Source: an uncultured bacterium (lineage in GTDB: Bacteria > Verrucomicrobiota > Lentisphaeria > Victivallales > Victivallaceae). From it: a stretch of 36,034 nucleotides of DNA. The notes under the pieces were generated by a model. It did not search any database. It had not been told where the DNA came from and saw only the letters and a program-made list of their open reading frames with translations. Of this stretch, positions 8,495-15,365 are shown piece after piece. Positions within the stretch are counted from its first letter, which is position 1; the number at the start of each line of letters is the position of its first letter. The DNA lies in NCBI GenBank assembly GCA_900551245.1, contig URVC01000047.1, forward strand, positions 1-36,034, given 5' to 3'. The position numbers and the translations under genes are program-made.

Positions 8495-8614
8495 TTATAC
8501 CCCCCAAGTTCCGGTTAAAAGTTTCTGCATCAAACCGCGCTTCTGCTTTTGGAGTGCGGCAAGCTCTTTACGCAACAGGTCAAACTCATTTGGGAATAAA
8601 TCATATTTCATCAT
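8495..8614 (-). pseudogene. HsdS C-terminal remnant
   Basis: The frame ends LLRKELAALQKQKRGLMQKLLTGTWGV, almost the same as the end of the full HsdS at 9830-10984 (LLKKELAALQKQKRGLMQKLLTGTWRV, with no specificity domain before it). It could be translated as a 39-residue peptide from ATG 8614 (GGAAAGGGA upstream), and the open frame reaches back to 8707 inside the HAD gene end. It is best read as the 3' end of a lost or displaced hsdS. It now provides the ribosome site of the SIR2-like gene. Confidence 0.8.
8504..8566. repeat. 63-bp exact direct repeat, copy 1
   Basis: This stretch is identical to 9839-9901 and codes for the conserved HsdS C-terminal helix and TGTW end. The two copies are in the same orientation and 1335 bp apart, enclosing the DUF3892-like and HAD genes. 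Identity stops abruptly at both borders, which points to recombination or recent duplication rather than slow divergence. Confidence 0.95.
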
Positions 8615-8678
8615 CAATCCCTTTCCCTGAATTCCAACAGATTCTCCGCGAATATGGGATACTTGCCTTTGGAAACTT

Positions 8679-9527
8679 TTATTTGACCGTTCCAAATTGT
8701 CTTGCATGTCGTTGAGCTAGTACGTTGCATGCGGCGATTTTCCTGATAATTTCCTGCACAATTGTTTCCAGCTCTGATTCGGCGGAATAGTTCGCCGGAG
8801 TAATGAAATCCACCCGTTGGTCATGAAGCAGTTGTTCGGCCTGCTTCCGTTTGCGATTCTGATAGACCGCGATAGATTTTCCGCCGTTGAGCTTGACCAG
8901 CTTCATACAGGGAACATCGGTCAGGCCGTCGCCGATATAGATCATGTGCGAAAATGGAACGCAACGCGCCTGATCCGGGAGATATTCATTCAACTCGTTA
9001 TTCCGGGAGATGTCCAATACTCCCTTGTTGATGCGGAAGAGGAATTGAGTCTTGCCGGTGTAATTCACTGCCAGCTTCGGCCAATCTGCCTTCCCGCTGG
9101 GATCATAATGAAATTCGCTGGCGTAAATCTTTTTGAACTTGCCTTTCAGCTGCGTGCCTTCGATGATTTCTTTCACACCGGAAGAGATGATGTAATGTTC
9201 GACTGAGACGCCACATTGTTCTCCGAAGGCATTAATCCGGTCGAACCAGTCAAGAACTCCGGGGAAAAACTCGATATTTTTTCCGGCAGAGACAAAATCC
9301 TGACGTCGAATTGGTTGCTGCGCGGCATTGGCTTTTTGAATCATGAGATACATGTAGGCAAGAATCGGATCCATCTTTTCATTTTGCGCCAACTCACTGG
9401 ACTTTGCCCAGAACTGTTTCGCTGTCATTCCGAGGTTTGGAATGAAGTTGTACTCCTGCATATCTTTGGTACATAGCGTCTTGTCAAAATCATACATCAG
9501 CGCGGCGATGATTTTTCTTCTTGCCAT
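8679..9527 (-). CDS. HAD-superfamily phosphatase in the RM operon
   Basis: The 282-residue protein has all HAD motifs: YDFDKTL (Asp13 nucleophile, Asp15 acid/base), IISSG (Ser115/Ser116), a Lys near 159, and GDGLTD (199-204, metal-binding Asp200 and Asp204). The large alpha-helical cap between motifs I and II and the DFDKT form resemble phosphoserine phosphatase-like HADs. The substrate is unknown; small phosphoesters or nucleotides are possible. It follows the DUF3892-like gene after 16 bp with AGGAGA 7 nt ahead of the ATG, so it belongs to the operon. Its 3' end runs into the hsdS remnant region, and the last 15 residues (LAQRHARQFGTVK) may be affected by that junction. HAD genes recur near type I RM systems, but no role is known. 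Confidence 0.85.
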   Translation of the reverse strand: MARRKIIAALMYDFDKTLCTKDMQEYNFIPNLGMTAKQFWAKSSELAQNEKMDPILAYMYLMIQKANAAQQPIRRQDFVSAGKNIEFFPGVLDWFDRINAFGEQCGVSVEHYIISSGVKEIIEGTQLKGKFKKIYASEFHYDPSGKADWPKLAVNYTGKTQFLFRINKGVLDISRNNELNEYLPDQARCVPFSHMIYIGDGLTDVPCMKLVKLNGGKSIAVYQNRKRKQAEQLLHDQRVDFITPANYSAESELETIVQEIIRKIAACNVLAQRHARQFGTVK

Positions 9528-9543
9528 ATATTGCTGTCTCCTG

Positions 9544-9825
9544 TTAAAACTCGGGCAGTTCGCCGAGATTGTCTTCGTCTATATTGTTTGGACAAGTTTT
9601 CAAATAAGCATACCCGTTCTTGACGAATTTCTGCACAACAGCTCCCTCATACCATTTGCCGTCTTTTCCACGAAAAGCGGTTTTGATCAGATAGCCGGAA
9701 GCAAAATCGAGGAGAACGAGCACCTTTGACTTTTCAAAAAGCCGGTCCCCTTGCCAAATGCGTACCTGTGAAATGATATGCCGCGGATTATAGCGGACGC
9801 CGACAATGTAATACTGTACGTCCAT
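9544..9825 (-). CDS. DUF3892-like small protein
   Basis: The 93-residue protein begins MDVQYYIVGVRYNPRHIISQV, close to the DUF3892 pattern (YI-x-x-V-R-Y-N-x-x-x-x-HI-x-x-V). It has conserved aromatic and Gly positions later (GKWYEGAVV, NGYAYLKT). It is probably a small soluble beta-rich protein of unknown function. The ATG lies 4 bp after the hsdS stop and uses GGAGGG inside the last hsdS codons, so translation is coupled to HsdS. Family members are found in varied genomic settings; placement between hsdS and a HAD gene suggests a modulator role, which is speculation. Confidence 0.7.
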   Translation of the reverse strand: MDVQYYIVGVRYNPRHIISQVRIWQGDRLFEKSKVLVLLDFASGYLIKTAFRGKDGKWYEGAVVQKFVKNGYAYLKTCPNNIDEDNLGELPEF

Positions 9826-9829
9826 CGAT

Positions 9830-10984
9830 TCAGACCCTCCAAGTTCCGGTTAAAAGTTTCTGCATCAAACCGCGCTTCTGCTTTTGGAGTGCGGCAAGCT
9901 CCTTCTTCAAAAGATTTATTTCTTTTTCATTAAGCCCCAATTCGAAGGCAATGTTTTTTTGCTTTTGAATATCAGGGAATGGGATTGCAATCGTTAGTAA
10001 ATCAGGGATACTGATTTGTTTGCCATCACGAATGCCAATAACAGCTAAATCAAGATAGTGATGAATAAAAGCATAGCTTTTGAAAAAAAAACGATAGAAC
10101 TCATGGTCTATTTTTTTTCGTGCACGTAATACGGTATAAGCAGGGCTTATCAGCCCAGTGAAATGACTATATTCAAGGCCTCCCTGGAATGATCGAAGGC
10201 TTACCACAAAATCTTTTTTTTGCACAACTTTGTATCCTTCCAGACTCCCTTCTGGAGACATAACTCGTCCTTCAAGCATATCCCGAGGAATTACACCGTT
10301 ATTTTGGGTAACAGAAAGCAATGGTTGTGCAGGTTGATTCTTTTCAGAGATCACCTCGAAAATTTTTGAAAAACTTATGTGTTCTGATTTTTCAAAAGCC
10401 AAAGCACGTTGAATCAGGCCGCGAAACCGCTTCTCCTTCGCGGCGATCAGTCGTTCCAGTTTTTCGATCGCCTCGTCCCAGGTCCCTAGAAACTCCGCAA
10501 TCCGCCGCTGCTCATTTTGACAAATTGGAAGATAGAGAGGCATCTGAAAAAAATCTTCTTTTGCAATATTCAAAAGGCCATGATTTCTGGCTCCTTCTTG
10601 GCAAACCTGATATAAATATTGATTGATCAATTCAGAATCAAGTACATATGCTAAGAAATCAGAAAAACAGGAATCTTTCTTTAACGTAAAAGGAATATAT
10701 AAAGAGGATACTATACCTGTGTCAAATTTATCTAAACGACGAATTGCACCAAAAGGATATTCCTTTGCACTACTTCGATTATATGCAAAATCCCCATTGT
10801 ATAAAAGGTAATATGATGAAAGATCTTCTCCTGCCATTGATCTATTATGATACTCCATCTGATTTATCAAACCAAATTGGGCAGACGACGTTAATACATT
10901 GCGATTACCAATTGTGTTACGCCGTTTTAAAGGAACAGCAACATCATTTAGTTTTATTATTTTCCATCCGTCAGGGAGTTTCAT
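9830..10984 (-). CDS. hsdS: Type I restriction specificity subunit S, two target domains
   Basis: The 384-residue protein has the usual HsdS layout. TRD1 covers residues 1-150 (MKLPDGWKIIKLNDVAVPLKRR start), followed by the conserved helix QNEQRRIAEFLGTWDEAIEKL (written here in part) near 160-200. TRD2 covers 205-345 and the C-terminal helix ends KKELAALQKQKRGLMQKLLT-GTW. TRDs choose the two half-sites of the recognition sequence. The ATG overlaps the hsdM stop (ATGA). The TRD coding parts are much more AT-rich than hsdM while the spacer helices are less so, as expected if specificity domains have been exchanged. The 3' end is duplicated at 8504-8566. The recognition sequence cannot be predicted from this. 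Confidence 0.95.
   Translation of the reverse strand: MKLPDGWKIIKLNDVAVPLKRRNTIGNRNVLTSSAQFGLINQMEYHNRSMAGEDLSSYYLLYNGDFAYNRSSAKEYPFGAIRRLDKFDTGIVSSLYIPFTLKKDSCFSDFLAYVLDSELINQYLYQVCQEGARNHGLLNIAKEDFFQMPLYLPICQNEQRRIAEFLGTWDEAIEKLERLIAAKEKRFRGLIQRALAFEKSEHISFSKIFEVISEKNQPAQPLLSVTQNNGVIPRDMLEGRVMSPEGSLEGYKVVQKKDFVVSLRSFQGGLEYSHFTGLISPAYTVLRARKKIDHEFYRFFFKSYAFIHHYLDLAVIGIRDGKQISIPDLLTIAIPFPDIQKQKNIAFELGLNEKEINLLKKELAALQKQKRGLMQKLLTGTWRV
9839..9901. repeat. 63-bp exact direct repeat, copy 2
   Basis: This copy lies in the 3' end of the intact hsdS and matches 8504-8566 exactly. Crossing over between the copies would remove the DUF3892-like and HAD genes and place the SIR2-like gene directly after hsdS with its ribosome site intact. 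Confidence 0.95.
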
Positions 10985-12552
10985 CGTTTGATTCCTTTCA
11001 GGAGTTCGGCCATTTTTTTCCGGACTTCGGCGAGCTCGGTTTCGAGCTGGTCGATCTCGGTCTGGACGGCATCGATGTCGATCTCTTCCTCCGCTTCAAA
11101 GGTATCCACATACCGAGGAATGTTCAAGTTGAATTCATTCTCCCGGATCTCCTCGATCGAAGCCACATGTGCGTATTTTTCCACTTCGCGACGGTTGCGG
11201 TACGTCTCCACCACATGTGCAATCTGCTCGTCTGTCATGGAGTTCTGCTTCTTGTCCTGCTCAAACTCCCTGGAGGCGTCGATGAACAGCACGTCGTGCC
11301 GCGACTCGTTGGCGCCCCCCCGCTCCCGGCTGCGGTCAAACACCAGAATCGCCACCGGAATCCCCGTGCTGAAAAAGAGATTCGCCGGCAAGCCGATCAC
11401 CGCGTCAAGCAAGTTCTCCTCAATCACCGCCCGGCGGATCAACCCCTCTTTGCTGCCCCGGAACAGGACCCCGTGCGGGACCACCACCGCCACTCGCCCG
11501 GAACCCGGTTCCGCCGCCTCGATCATGTGCGAGATAAACGCCCAGTCCCCCTTGCTCTTGGGCGGGATGCCGCGCCAGAAACGGTTGAAGCGATCCGCTT
11601 CCGCCTCTTCCGCCCCCCATTTATCCAGCGAAAACGGCGGGTTGGCCACCACAATATCAAACTTCATCAGCTGATCGTCTTCCACCAGCGCCGGAGCCGT
11701 CAACGTATTGCACCGCTCAATCCGGGCACTGTCGGCATTGTGCAGAAACATGTTCATCCGGCAGAGCGCCCAGGTCGCGCCATTTACCTCCATGCCGTAT
11801 AACGCATAGTTGCTGTTCCCCACCTCATGCCCCGCCGCCAGCAGGAGTCCGCCAGACCCACAGGCCGGATCGCAGATCCGCTGCCCCGGTTTCGGATTCG
11901 CCAGCTTGGCCACCAGCTCCGCCACCGGAGCCGGCGTATAAAACTCCCCCGCCTTCTTGCCGGAGTCCGCGGCAAATTTGGAGATCATGAACATGTAGGT
12001 GTTGCCGATGATATCCTCCGTCACCCGGTCGGGGCTCAAATCCAGTTCCGGCTTGTTGAAGTCCTCCAGCAACAACGCCAGAAGCCGGTTGCGTTCCTGT
12101 GTCGGCCCAAGTGCGGCTTCGGAATTGAAGTCGATATTGCGGAACACCCCTTCCAGTTTCGCCTTGTTTTTCTCTTCAATCGCGTCCAGCGTGATGTTGA
12201 TCAGCTCCCCGATGTTCGGAGCATTCCGCCGGTCGAGCAGGCTGTAGAAACTCGCCTCAAAGGAATCCATCACCTCCAGCTTGCCGGTTCCGGGATTCTC
12301 CTTCTTGTACTCGACAATCGGCAGGACGAAGCGCTCCCGTTCGAGTTTCCGCCGGATCCGGGTGTCATCATCGCCGTACAGACGGCGGTATTCCGCATAA
12401 TGCGCACGCCATGTGTCGCTGATGTACTTCAAAAAGAGCATCACCAGAATGTAATCCTTGTACTGCTCCGGACTGACCGGGCCGCGAAAGGTATCACAGG
12501 CCCTCCAGGCGGCGTCATTAATCGTGTCCTGTGTGATTTTTCCAGTTGTCAT
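10981..12552 (-). CDS. hsdM: Type I restriction DNA methyltransferase subunit M
   Basis: The 523-residue protein has the HsdM N-terminal helical domain (1-150), then GEFYTPAPV (202-210), SAM-binding DPACGSGG (228-235) and catalytic NPPF (304-307), the signature of N6-adenine methyltransferases. A charged coiled coil closes the protein (TEIDQLETELAEVRKKMAEL) and should contact HsdS. Length is normal. The ATG follows the stop of the half-size HsdS by 3 bp, with GGGAGA inside the end of that gene, so the two are coupled. GC content is high, like the host chromosome, in contrast with hsdS and the SIR2-like gene downstream. Confidence 0.97.
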   Translation of the reverse strand: MTTGKITQDTINDAAWRACDTFRGPVSPEQYKDYILVMLFLKYISDTWRAHYAEYRRLYGDDDTRIRRKLERERFVLPIVEYKKENPGTGKLEVMDSFEASFYSLLDRRNAPNIGELINITLDAIEEKNKAKLEGVFRNIDFNSEAALGPTQERNRLLALLLEDFNKPELDLSPDRVTEDIIGNTYMFMISKFAADSGKKAGEFYTPAPVAELVAKLANPKPGQRICDPACGSGGLLLAAGHEVGNSNYALYGMEVNGATWALCRMNMFLHNADSARIERCNTLTAPALVEDDQLMKFDIVVANPPFSLDKWGAEEAEADRFNRFWRGIPPKSKGDWAFISHMIEAAEPGSGRVAVVVPHGVLFRGSKEGLIRRAVIEENLLDAVIGLPANLFFSTGIPVAILVFDRSRERGGANESRHDVLFIDASREFEQDKKQNSMTDEQIAHVVETYRNRREVEKYAHVASIEEIRENEFNLNIPRYVDTFEAEEEIDIDAVQTEIDQLETELAEVRKKMAELLKGIKR

Positions 12553-12555
12553 GGT

Positions 12556-13131
12556 TCATTCTCCCAGCCATTGATTGATCACTTTATTTACATAGATGGA
12601 TTTCAGTTCACCAAGCCGCTGCCGCAATTTGCGCTCCCGTTCCGAGAGCTCCACAAGTGCGACGATTTTTTGCTGTTTCTCCAGCGGAACAACGGGAATC
12701 GGCAGATTTTCCAGCACATCGACCCCCACTATGCGCATGGCGGACCCCTGCGCATTCCCCTCAAAATAGGCCTGAGCCGTTTCCTGCCGCAAATACCAGG
12801 CGAGAAACTCCGGCAACAGCACATTGCTCCGGAGGCGGAGCCGCAGCAGCGGAGCCGCCGCGATGCACTGAGCTGGCAGCTCCCGCAGACAGTACCCGGC
12901 CGGAGCATTTCCCCGGCCTCGGAATAGAACATCGCCAACCTTCACCGGATGAGTCGGTTTTACAGAAATTCTATCGCTCCAGACCACCTCCCGTAAATCC
13001 GGAACCAGTTCTTCCCCAAGATCTCTCATCTGGATAACCGCCACTCCGCACTGCGGTGGCCCGGCCACGACCGCCCCCCGAAACGGATAGCCACTCTGGA
13101 TGTCAGCCAGATCTTTCAAACGCACTTTCAA
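12556..13131 (-). CDS. Half-size HsdS-like specificity protein at the operon head
   Basis: The 191-residue protein resembles one HsdS half: MKVRLKDLADIQSGYPFRG at the start is the usual TRD opening, SNVLLPEFLAWYLRQETAQAYF matches the TRD L-x-P-x-FL-x-x-x-L segment, and GVDVLENLPIPVVPLEKQQKI leads into the central helix. There is only one TRD, where full HsdS has two. It starts at TTG with AAGGA 9 nt upstream; the next in-frame ATG would cut the TRD. It is the first gene behind the consensus promoter and ends 3 bp before hsdM. A homodimer of half-S could give a palindromic site, or it may partner another subunit; either is inference. A truncated copy kept for translational coupling is also possible. 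Confidence 0.85.
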   Translation of the reverse strand: MKVRLKDLADIQSGYPFRGAVVAGPPQCGVAVIQMRDLGEELVPDLREVVWSDRISVKPTHPVKVGDVLFRGRGNAPAGYCLRELPAQCIAAAPLLRLRLRSNVLLPEFLAWYLRQETAQAYFEGNAQGSAMRIVGVDVLENLPIPVVPLEKQQKIVALVELSERERKLRQRLGELKSIYVNKVINQWLGE

Positions 13132-13166
13132 TTTACAGTATCCTTGTTACTACCAATTTTACTTTA

Positions 13167-13195
13167 ATTATACCATAAACCCATGCGTTTGTCAA
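13167..13195 (-). promoter_or_regulatory. Perfect-consensus sigma70 promoter of the defence operon
   Basis: On the minus strand TTGACA (13195-13190) and TATAAT (13172-13167) are exactly 17 bp apart. This places the start about 30 bp ahead of the TTG codon of the half-size HsdS. No operator-like palindrome overlaps it, so high constitutive transcription is expected. Confidence 0.9.
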
Positions 13196-13238
13196 GTGTA
13201 GTTTTTAAAATACTGCATTTTTTTACGGCATGAAAATA

Positions 13239-13270
13239 CCAGTATCGCTCCGTGTCGGGCGCGATACTGG
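13239..13270 (-). terminator. Ten-base-pair hairpin, possible terminator
   Basis: CCAGTATCGC (13239-13248) pairs perfectly with GCGATACTGG (13261-13270) around a 12-base loop. On the minus strand it is followed by TATTTTC, a short U tract. It may stop read-through from the toxin-antitoxin genes into the RM operon. Confidence 0.6.
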
Positions 13271-13846
13271 CAAATTCAGATTTATCAGAGATTTCTCAGC
13301 CGGGCCTGATCCATACTGCGTGTCTGCTCCGCAACAAACTCGAAAATGGAAACAGGAGTAACCGCTCCTCCACATTGGCTTTATGCAACAATCTCCTGTC
13401 ATCTTGAATCGATGATTCCGTGGGGCGGTTTAAGCTTGAGAGCCTGAAAATTCCTATTGCCTGGTTCGAGGAGATAGGTCGATGTCATTTGAGGGGATGC
13501 CTTCCCGACGTATTGCCTTGAGACGACTTTTTAGTCCATTTTTTCCTATTCATCTGCGAGGGATACGGACAATACGAGCTCGCCGCTTTCCTGTTTGTAA
13601 TCAAACGGCTCTATACATCCCACTCCCTGTCACGGGTCTAACAGATGGACAACATCCGTATCACGTGAGAACAATTCTGTAGAGGGAATGAGACATCTGG
13701 ATCAATGGATTCTGAACCAGAGAGAACCTCCATTTTACGCTGAACGGATACCGTATCAGCTGAGCTATGGAGTTCCTCAATTGATATGAAAACGTTCCCC
13801 ATCTGGTGTCTGACGACATCAGATGAGGAATTTTATACATTTGCTG
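13271..13846. other. Non-coding stretch between the RM and toxin-antitoxin loci
   Basis: About 575 bp hold no convincing gene. The open frames here are short, without ribosome sites or recognisable sequence. The only structure seen is the imperfect palindrome at 13722-13775. The stretch may be decayed sequence at an island border. Confidence 0.6.
13722..13775. repeat. Long imperfect palindrome
   Basis: An outer stem joins GAA-c-CTCCAT (13724-13733) to ATGGAG-TTC (13767-13775). An inner stem joins GCTGA-ACGG (13739-13747) to CCGT-a-TCAGC (13751-13760) around a 3-base loop. The fold has one bulged base per stem. It stands alone in a gene-free region, with no U tract on either side. Confidence 0.7.
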
Positions 13847-14308
13847 TTACTGGGGTAGTGGCTGGCCGATCAGATACGATTGGTAGATATACTCCGGATT
13901 TTCAAAAAACATGCTGCTGTTGTAATCATCCAGCCGGTCGGCTATCCAGGAGTTGTAAACTTCGATTAGTGCATCGGGAAAGTCAATCCCTTTTGTCTGG
14001 GTAACTGCGACAATCAACCGCTTATAGACTTTGCCAATATCGAAAATGGAAGGAACCGCGTAACGGCAGGTCGAAACATTGTCGAACGTCCCCTGCGGGA
14101 TATAATATTTCTCTGTCAGATTGTCGATCAGCTTCTCCATATTCTCACTGTGGTAGACATCAGCCAGTTCCAGCAGATGACGAATCTCTGCAATTCCGAA
14201 AGAGTTTACGACTACACGCCGATGATTTTTTGTTTTCCTCCCAATCGCTTCAATCAGCGAACAAACAAAGAAAAGATCGTTTTCCCGACGGTCTTCACGT
14301 CCGGTCAT
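13847..14308 (-). CDS. DUF3791-like partner (putative antitoxin) of a DUF3990 protein
   Basis: The 153-residue protein begins MTGREDRRENDLFFVCSLIE and contains GRKTKNHRRVVVNSFG and ELADVYHSENMEKLIDNL, the pattern of helical DUF3791-type proteins that accompany DUF3990 genes. A second segment (VPSIFDIGKVYKRLIVAVTQ) resembles the region next to it in longer family members. I chose ATG 14308 because AGGAGGT sits 6-7 nt upstream; the frame stays open upstream only inside the toxin gene. It overlaps the toxin stop by ATGA. It should bind and block the ADP-ribosyltransferase; this is inferred from the gene pair, not shown. Confidence 0.75.
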   Translation of the reverse strand: MTGREDRRENDLFFVCSLIEAIGRKTKNHRRVVVNSFGIAEIRHLLELADVYHSENMEKLIDNLTEKYYIPQGTFDNVSTCRYAVPSIFDIGKVYKRLIVAVTQTKGIDFPDALIEVYNSWIADRLDDYNSSMFFENPEYIYQSYLIGQPLPQ

Positions 14309-14760
14309 CGTCCCACCTCCTTGCTTTCCAGAAAAGTCAAACAGGACAAGGCTCTCGGGGTACAGAACGTAATCTGGTGAGTCGGATGCTTGAATTTTGC
14401 CAAGACCCAGAATTGTTCTCTGGTAAGAATTCCGCTGATGAAGTCGGCAACATAGTTCCATATCTGATCGTTTGCCATTGCTCCGACTACGATGTCATGA
14501 GAATGCGGAGTTCCGTTCCGGCAGGCTACGATGAAGTCAAGCCACTCCTCCGTCATCTGATCGAAGTTCAAAATGTCCAAATCAGGATTGGGTGTATATT
14601 CATAAGAAGTGACGACAGGGGTATCAAACCGTCGTGACCAGCGTTCCGCTTGTGCTAATAACTCCGTGCAATAGAAACCGGGACCGAAATCTTTGTTGTT
14701 CCGGCTCAGCTTTATTTCCGGAGTCTGTATTTCACAATATCCACCGTGGTAGACAATCAT
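14305..14760 (-). CDS. DUF3990 putative ADP-ribosyltransferase toxin
   Basis: The 151-residue protein starts MIVYHGGYCEIQTPEIKLSR and has NKDFGPGFYCTELLAQAERW, the DUF3990 hallmark. His5 in YHGG and the FGxGFYxT motif correspond to the H and Y positions of the H-Y-E type ADP-ribosyltransferase fold. The third catalytic Glu cannot be fixed by eye. The protein has no secretion signal, so it should act inside the cell, as expected for a toxin-antitoxin toxin. GGGAAG precedes the ATG. It has its own promoter with a palindrome between the -35 and -10 boxes. The protein target is unknown. Confidence 0.8.
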   Translation of the reverse strand: MIVYHGGYCEIQTPEIKLSRNNKDFGPGFYCTELLAQAERWSRRFDTPVVTSYEYTPNPDLDILNFDQMTEEWLDFIVACRNGTPHSHDIVVGAMANDQIWNYVADFISGILTREQFWVLAKFKHPTHQITFCTPRALSCLTFLESKEVGR

Positions 14761-14794
14761 TGCTATCTTCCCTGTTCAGCAGCTTTTCCCATAG

Positions 14795-14822
14795 ATTATT
14801 CTCAAAACATTGAGTTTGTAAA
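14795..14822 (-). promoter_or_regulatory. Toxin-antitoxin promoter with built-in palindrome
   Basis: On the minus strand TTTACA (14822-14817) and AATAAT (14800-14795) are 16 bp apart, each one base from consensus. Between them lies CTCAA-AACA-TTGAG (14801-14814), a perfect inverted repeat placed where a repressor would block polymerase. Autoregulation by the antitoxin complex is the natural inference. Confidence 0.6.
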
Positions 14823-14857
14823 ATATATCATCTATGGAAGCATTTGCAAATCAAGGT

Positions 14858-14886
14858 TTGACTTTTACTGACGGAGCCATTATAGT
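14858..14886 (+). promoter_or_regulatory. Strong plus-strand promoter ahead of a candidate RNA gene
   Basis: TTGACT (14858-14863) and TATAGT (14881-14886) are 17 bp apart, one mismatch each. No coding frame starts within 450 bp downstream, which suggests a non-coding transcript or a long leader for the pseudouridine synthase gene. Confidence 0.65.
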
Positions 14887-14892
14887 AAAGAT

Positions 14893-15115
14893 ATCATCGT
14901 TGGGAACTACGAAAGTTCTTTGAAACGGTAACAAGTGGTACCTCTGTCATATTGACAAGGGGGGATCAGGAAGACGGAGCCAGATAAAAAAGCTGCGAAA
15001 ACAGGAAAAATGACGTTGGTACCACAAGGTGCCATTTTAAAGGTGCAAACACCAGAAATTACCGTTTGAGCCAGCTTTTTTATCTTGTGTGAAAGTGGCC
15101 AAATTCGCCACTTTT
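14893..15115 (+). ncRNA. Candidate structured RNA of about 220 nt
   Basis: The unit runs from a good promoter to a hairpin terminator and has no plausible ORF. Three long-range pairings are visible: AAACGGTAA (14923-14931) with TTACCGTTT (15059-15067); GTGGTACC (14935-14942) with GGTACCAC (15018-15025), nested inside the first; and GATAAAAAAGCTG (14983-14995) with CAGCTTTTTTATC (15072-15084), which crosses both. That gives either a pseudoknot or two exclusive folds. Local hairpins also occur: TGTCA-TAT-TGACA (14945-14957) and GGTG-CAAA-CACC (15042-15053). It does not look like tmRNA, RNase P RNA or SRP RNA. A decayed element cannot be ruled out. Confidence 0.4.
15092..15115 (+). terminator. 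Hairpin terminator of the candidate RNA
   Basis: AAAGTGGC (15092-15099) pairs with GCCACTTT (15107-15114) around a 7-base loop and ends in TTTT. A perfect 12-base palindrome, TTTGAGCTCAAA (15113-15124), overlaps its foot. Confidence 0.6.
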
Positions 15116-15303
15116 GAGCTCAAATCTTCCTGATTGGAAACAATTTGAGGTGCGAAAAAATCTTCGGACGTTCCAGCTGCCGGAGCCAATTTTTTTACCT
15201 CTATTTCTTCCTGAAACGATTCCCGGTTTCCTTGGCTGCGGCGACGCTTTGTTCTGCCATTCGTTCCTGCGGGTTGTTTACCCCCTGTCGCGCTTCATTG
15301 CAG

Positions 15304-15331
15304 TTGCAAATCAGAAGGGGCGTGGTACATT
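15304..15331 (+). promoter_or_regulatory. Candidate promoter of the pseudouridine synthase gene
   Basis: TTGCAA (15304-15309) and TACATT (15326-15331) are 16 bp apart, 34 bp ahead of the TTG start. Sequence from 15125 to 15303 holds nothing else recognisable. Confidence 0.4.
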
Positions 15332-15365
15332 ATGCGGAAAACATCGCTGCAAGTAAGAGGTTATT

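Noticed and set aside
13482..13682. 66-codon frame in the gap between RM and toxin-antitoxin loci
   Set aside because: No ribosome site, unlikely composition and no recognisable sequence.
13704..13774. Minus-strand sequence resembling a tRNA (TAGCTCAGCTG and GGTTCAGAATCC)
   Set aside because: The acceptor and anticodon stems do not pair properly and the whole is better explained by the imperfect palindrome; at most it is a decayed tRNA.
13722..13775. Integron attC site
   Set aside because: The ends do not match the RYYYAAC and GTTRRRY core boxes, and no integron integrase is visible.
14870..15190. Three copies of a short motif (GACGGAGCCA, GACGGAGCCA, GCCGGAGCCA)
   Set aside because: Copies are few, unevenly spaced and short; there is no array and no CRISPR-like unit.
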